From JADJNW01 sp964523725 (GTDB taxonomy: Bacteria; Bacteroidota; Bacteroidia; Chitinophagales; Saprospiraceae): a stretch of 9,595 nt of DNA. Below, one piece after another: positions 6,777 to 9,595 of this stretch. Location of the stretch: NCBI GenBank assembly GCA_964523725.1, contig CAZGAU010000187.1, forward strand, positions 1 to 9,595. The letters are read 5' to 3'. Under the pieces are notes generated by a model. It made no database searches. It worked only from the letters and a program-made list of their open reading frames with translations, and was not told the DNA's origin. How positions within the stretch are numbered: the first letter of the stretch is position 1; every line of letters begins with the position of its first letter. A program made the translations under genes and the position numbers.

Positions 6777-8219
6777 TTACTCTGGTCTTTTGGATTGCAA
6801 TAATTCAAACGCGCTGCGCAGATGGATGAGCCGGAGCACAAATGCCAGAAGGATACAAAGGAAAACGCTGGCGATAAATCTCATAAACCAATCAATATCA
6901 GGATATTGCAAAGTGATAAAGCCAATAAAAATAGAGAGGATCAGGAAGATCAGGAGCCGTGTGGTCACGCGGAAGTCCAACTTCAAATGTAAAATTCGAT
7001 GCGCGAGCCAAGCTTCAGCAATGGCGACAAAAAACTGGGTGATGCTGGTGACGATTGCTGCGCCCAGGGCGCCATATTTGGGGATCAAGATTAGGTTTAA
7101 GGTGATATTCAGCACAACACCGGTGATGAAAATGTAATTCATCTGTCGCAGGCTGCCATTTGCGGTAAGCAAGGGACCGTAAATGTAAGTGCAGGAAACG
7201 GCAATAAAACCAATGATCAGGATACCCAGAATCTGCCCGGAATAAGCACTGCCATTATCGTACAGCGCGACCATGATCTGTTCCTGAAAGAAAAACAGCG
7301 TCACGGCAATGGTCACCGCGCCCGCCCAAATGATTTGCAAACTAAACCGCAGCAAGGGCTCTATCGCTTGCCGTTCTTTTAAAATGCGAGCGAACATAGG
7401 CAGCAGCAGCCCCGCAAATAAAAAGCCCAGCATGCTGGCGGCTTCGAGCAGGCGGTACGCAGAGGCGTAAATGTCTGCTTCGATTCTGCCGTTGGGCAGC
7501 AGGCGTTCGATCATTACCCCATCGAGGCGGGTGTAGGTAGCCATCAGGAATACCGCGAGTGCATAAGGGTAGCTTTTTTTCAAAATCAATAACAACAAAG
7601 CCGGACGCCAGCGGAAACGAATTTTTCCAAGCCTGGAGCGAAAGGAGAAAAACGCCACCAGCGCTGTAATCGTCAAACTGACCGTTTGGGCATAGACAAA
7701 CCATTCGATTTTAAAGACCGGCATGGTTATCAGCAAAGACCCGCAGATGCCGATCAACAGAAGCCGGTCCAGCACGGAAATAAAACTGTCGGTGCGATAC
7801 AAGGCCAGCCCGGAAACATTGGACCGCAGAAAGAGAATCAGCGAAGTGAGTAGTTGATTCAAACCAATAGGTAAAAGGAGTTTATAGATTTCAATTTCAT
7901 AGCCCCAAAGTTGTGCAACGATCACCAGCACTATAAAGTACACCAACCCCAGCAGAGCCTTGAGCAGGAGCATGCCCGGAAAGTATTTTGCCAGCAAATG
8001 ACCGTGCTGGGCAATGTTTCTATTATTATAAAACTGAATACCTAAGTCGTTGATTATCTGAAATATGAGGGCAAAGCTAAAGAGATTGAAATACAAACCG
8101 TAGTCGCCTTCTATCACACGATTCTGGATAACCCGTTCGATACCAAAGATATAGAAGGGCTTGATCAGCAGATTGACAAACAACAGGAAAATAATATTGA
8201 TGAGAAATTCCCGGTTCAT
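6777..8219 (-). CDS. Wzx-like oligosaccharide flippase (MOP superfamily)
   Basis: This 480-residue polytopic protein has roughly 12-14 hydrophobic segments and the look of a Bacteroidota oligosaccharide flippase. The N-terminus FLINIIFLLFVNLLIKPFYI (5-24) and the DLGIQFYNNRNIAQH segment at 58-72 are characteristic. Later segments include ASAYRLLEAASMLGFLFAGL at 252-271, and NLILIPKYGALGAAIVTSITQ at 375-395, which is the polysaccharide-synthesis C-terminal region. Flippases of this type move lipid-linked sugar units across the inner membrane. I chose ATG at 8219 because it begins the conserved N-terminus; the frame is open to 8285, but that 22-residue extension is polar and is encoded inside an inverted repeat. 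No Shine-Dalgarno is seen. It probably works with the Wzz-like product encoded just downstream. No glycosyltransferase gene is in the window. Confidence 0.88.
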   Translation of the reverse strand: MNREFLINIIFLLFVNLLIKPFYIFGIERVIQNRVIEGDYGLYFNLFSFALIFQIINDLGIQFYNNRNIAQHGHLLAKYFPGMLLLKALLGLVYFIVLVIVAQLWGYEIEIYKLLLPIGLNQLLTSLILFLRSNVSGLALYRTDSFISVLDRLLLIGICGSLLITMPVFKIEWFVYAQTVSLTITALVAFFSFRSRLGKIRFRWRPALLLLILKKSYPYALAVFLMATYTRLDGVMIERLLPNGRIEADIYASAYRLLEAASMLGFLFAGLLLPMFARILKERQAIEPLLRFSLQIIWAGAVTIAVTLFFFQEQIMVALYDNGSAYSGQILGILIIGFIAVSCTYIYGPLLTANGSLRQMNYIFITGVVLNITLNLILIPKYGALGAAIVTSITQFFVAIAEAWLAHRILHLKLDFRVTTRLLIFLILSIFIGFITLQYPDIDWFMRFIASVFLCILLAFVLRLIHLRSAFELLQSKRPE

Positions 8220-8230
8220 TCGGTGGAAAC

Positions 8231-8321
8231 GTGATCTGTGAATGGTGATCCGTGCGGATTCCGTTAGTTCGGCGAAAGATAACAAGACTTAGCGGAATCT
8301 GCTCCACAAATCACCATTCAC
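8231..8321. repeat. Long imperfect inverted repeat built of GTG-starting heptanucleotides
   Basis: A perfect 12-bp arm GTGAATGGTGAT (8238-8249) pairs with ATCACCATTCAC (8310-8321). A second inner arm pairs 8254-8267 with 8289-8302, with three G-T type mismatches, around a 21-base loop. The left arm reads as four tandem 7-base units on the plus strand: GTGATCT, GTGAATG, GTGATCC, GTGCGGA (8231-8258). The right arm reads as three such units on the minus strand: GTGAATG, GTGATTT, GTGGAGC (8321-8301). It fills most of the spacer between the ABC permease stop and the flippase start. There is no T-tract on the minus strand after it, so it is not a standard terminator. It could be a dispersed non-autonomous repeat or an RNA hairpin in the intercistronic region. 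Confidence 0.75.
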
Positions 8322-8330
8322 GCGCCTCGT

Positions 8331-9563
8331 TTATTCGTAGCGGAGTGATTCGATCGGATCCAGTCTGGCAGCTTTCAGCGCCGGGTACAAGCCGGAAATA
8401 AGTCCTACTGCGGTACAGGTGATGATGGCAATGGTAATCCAGACCCAAGGGAACAGGAAGTTGCCACCCATAAGGTAGGTCACGATATTTCCAATCAAAA
8501 CACCCAGAATGATACCAAACAAACCGCCGAGCAAGGAAATCAGCACCGCTTCAGTCAGGAACTGGGTCATGATATTTTTGCGGGTAGCGCCGATGGCTTT
8601 GGAAATGCCAATCTCTTTGGTACGTTCGGTCACCGATACCAGCATGATATTCATCAAACCAATGGCAGCACCAATCAGTGTGATCAAACCGATACCAATG
8701 GCCGCAAGCCGGAAATAGACCGTATTCTCTTTAATTATACCAATCAAGCTATCGCTTTTGGTGATCTCAAAATCGTTTTCCTCAGCGGCTTTCAGGCGGC
8801 GGATATTGCGCAGCAAGCCAGTGGCCTCGGCTACCGCATTGTCGATCTGAGTGGCGTCATTCACAGCTACCAGGATATTATAATTGGTATTGTCGCTGCC
8901 ATAGTAGCGCTTGCCGGTTTGCAATGGAATCAGAATGCGCCGGTCTTCGCTCTGGTTCATGCTGGAACCGCGCTTTTTCAAAACGCCAATGATTTTCAAT
9001 TTGATATTTCCTAAAGAAATGATCTGGTCGAGTGCTTTCTCGGGCTTATTATCAAAAAGGTTTTTTACAACATCCATACCTACAATGGTGATATAGCCAC
9101 CATTCATCACTTCGCGCTGCGAAAACCCGCGTCCAATTTCTATTTCAAAACCCTTGGCATCCAGGTAGTTATCATCTATGCCAAAAACATAAACGTTGGG
9201 ATTTGTCTTCTCGTCGCCATATTTGACCGTCGCGGAACTAGAACAAAACATGGAAACCGAAGCTCTGGCCGGAAACTCGTAGCGATCCTTGAAATCCATC
9301 GCCTGTTTGAACGTAAAATTCTCACCCCGTTTATCCTGCACCCCATCTCGGCGGCCCCGGCTGCTCTTGGGATCTACATCAAAGGTATTAGCGCCAAGCG
9401 AAGAAAGATTGTCACTCAGGGAGTAAATCGCGCTGTCAATCGCAGTGAGAATTCCCACCAATGCCATGATGCCGAAGGCAATGATCATGAGGGTAAGCAC
9501 CGCCCGGAGCATATTGGAGCGGATAGAACGGAGCGCCAGCCTTACATTTTCCAGAAAATCCAT
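8331..9563 (-). CDS. MacB-type ABC transporter permease
   Basis: This 410-residue permease has the FtsX/MacB layout: TM1 at about 21-43, a MacB-like periplasmic core domain at about 44-275, and TM2 at about 284-308. Next comes the coupling segment with VTERTKEIGISKAIGATRKN at 311-330, then TM3 and TM4 at about 333-361 and 371-393. The family-typical C-terminal motif GLYPALKAARLDPIESLRYE closes the protein. Length is normal for a stand-alone permease. No ATP-binding domain is fused, so it needs a separate ATPase, not visible here. MacB-type proteins are mechanotransmitters that drive export of lipoproteins, peptides or antibiotics from the periplasm with an adaptor and outer-membrane channel; the substrate here is unknown. 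AGGA about eight bases before ATG 9563 resembles a weak Shine-Dalgarno, the only one seen among these genes. Confidence 0.92.
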   Translation of the reverse strand: MDFLENVRLALRSIRSNMLRAVLTLMIIAFGIMALVGILTAIDSAIYSLSDNLSSLGANTFDVDPKSSRGRRDGVQDKRGENFTFKQAMDFKDRYEFPARASVSMFCSSSATVKYGDEKTNPNVYVFGIDDNYLDAKGFEIEIGRGFSQREVMNGGYITIVGMDVVKNLFDNKPEKALDQIISLGNIKLKIIGVLKKRGSSMNQSEDRRILIPLQTGKRYYGSDNTNYNILVAVNDATQIDNAVAEATGLLRNIRRLKAAEENDFEITKSDSLIGIIKENTVYFRLAAIGIGLITLIGAAIGLMNIMLVSVTERTKEIGISKAIGATRKNIMTQFLTEAVLISLLGGLFGIILGVLIGNIVTYLMGGNFLFPWVWITIAIITCTAVGLISGLYPALKAARLDPIESLRYE

Positions 9564-9567
9564 AGTC

Positions 9568-9595
9568 CTAGTTTACTTTTGGCAGCACGCTTCTG
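9568..9595 (-). CDS. Possible C-terminal tail of an upstream gene (partial)
   Basis: On the minus strand, the frame ending with TAG at 9570-9568 reads RSVLPKVN and stops four bases before the ABC permease start. This spacing would fit the end of a co-transcribed partner such as an adaptor or ATP-binding subunit. Eight codons are too few to identify a protein, and the other frames cannot be excluded. Confidence 0.3.

Noticed and set aside
6716..6841. Longer open frame extending the Wzz-like gene by 42 codons
   Set aside because: The extension is rich in cysteine and arginine, overlaps the end of the flippase gene, and precedes a promoter-like motif; the family pattern starts at 6715.
8220..8285. 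Longer open frame extending the flippase by 22 codons
   Set aside because: It is encoded inside the inverted repeat, is polar, and the conserved family N-terminus begins at the ATG at 8219.
9574..9581. TACTTTTG on the plus strand, an exact -7 match
   Set aside because: No plus-strand gene follows it in the window; it lies at the edge between two minus-strand frames.

Overview
The window looks like chromosomal DNA of a Bacteroidota member, most likely a Saprospiria/Chitinophagia-like lineage. The reasons are a Rho C-terminus of Bacteroidota type, a secreted protein with a type IX secretion (T9SS) C-terminal sorting domain, a DUF6503-like exported protein, almost no Shine-Dalgarno sequences before the start codons, and several matches to the Bacteroidota promoter -7 element TAnnTTTG. 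The taxonomic call below phylum is inference.

Layout. On the plus strand, bases 1-146 hold the last 47 codons of rho, followed by a strong GC hairpin terminator (185-220). A 239-residue exported protein of unknown function (226-945) starts six bases after the terminator. Everything else is on the minus strand. Read from right to left it holds: a possible 8-codon tail of an upstream gene (9568-9595); a MacB-type ABC permease (9563-8331); a 111-base spacer with a heptanucleotide-based inverted repeat; a Wzx-like oligosaccharide flippase (8219-6777); a Wzz/GumC-type chain-length determinant (6715-5537); a MATE/DinF-like efflux transporter (5440-4148); a secreted CRTAC1-type seven-repeat propeller protein with ASPIC/UnbV and T9SS sorting domains (4027-2294); and a class V aminotransferase-like PLP enzyme with a Tat-like N-terminus (2218-959). 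This last gene converges on the DUF6503-like gene with only 13 bases between the stop codons.

How the genes fit together. Flippase and Wzz are a natural functional pair for moving lipid-linked glycan across the inner membrane and setting polymer length, but no glycosyltransferase or polymerase is in view. The propeller protein and the PLP enzyme are both predicted to leave the cytoplasm and may be co-transcribed. There is no gene-free stretch longer than 120 bases. No rRNA, tRNA, CRISPR array, insertion sequence or prophage gene was seen. I see no convincing evidence of a new multi-gene system. The most unusual non-coding structure is the heptad-repeat palindrome at 8231-8321, and the most unusual protein is the putatively exported PLP enzyme.
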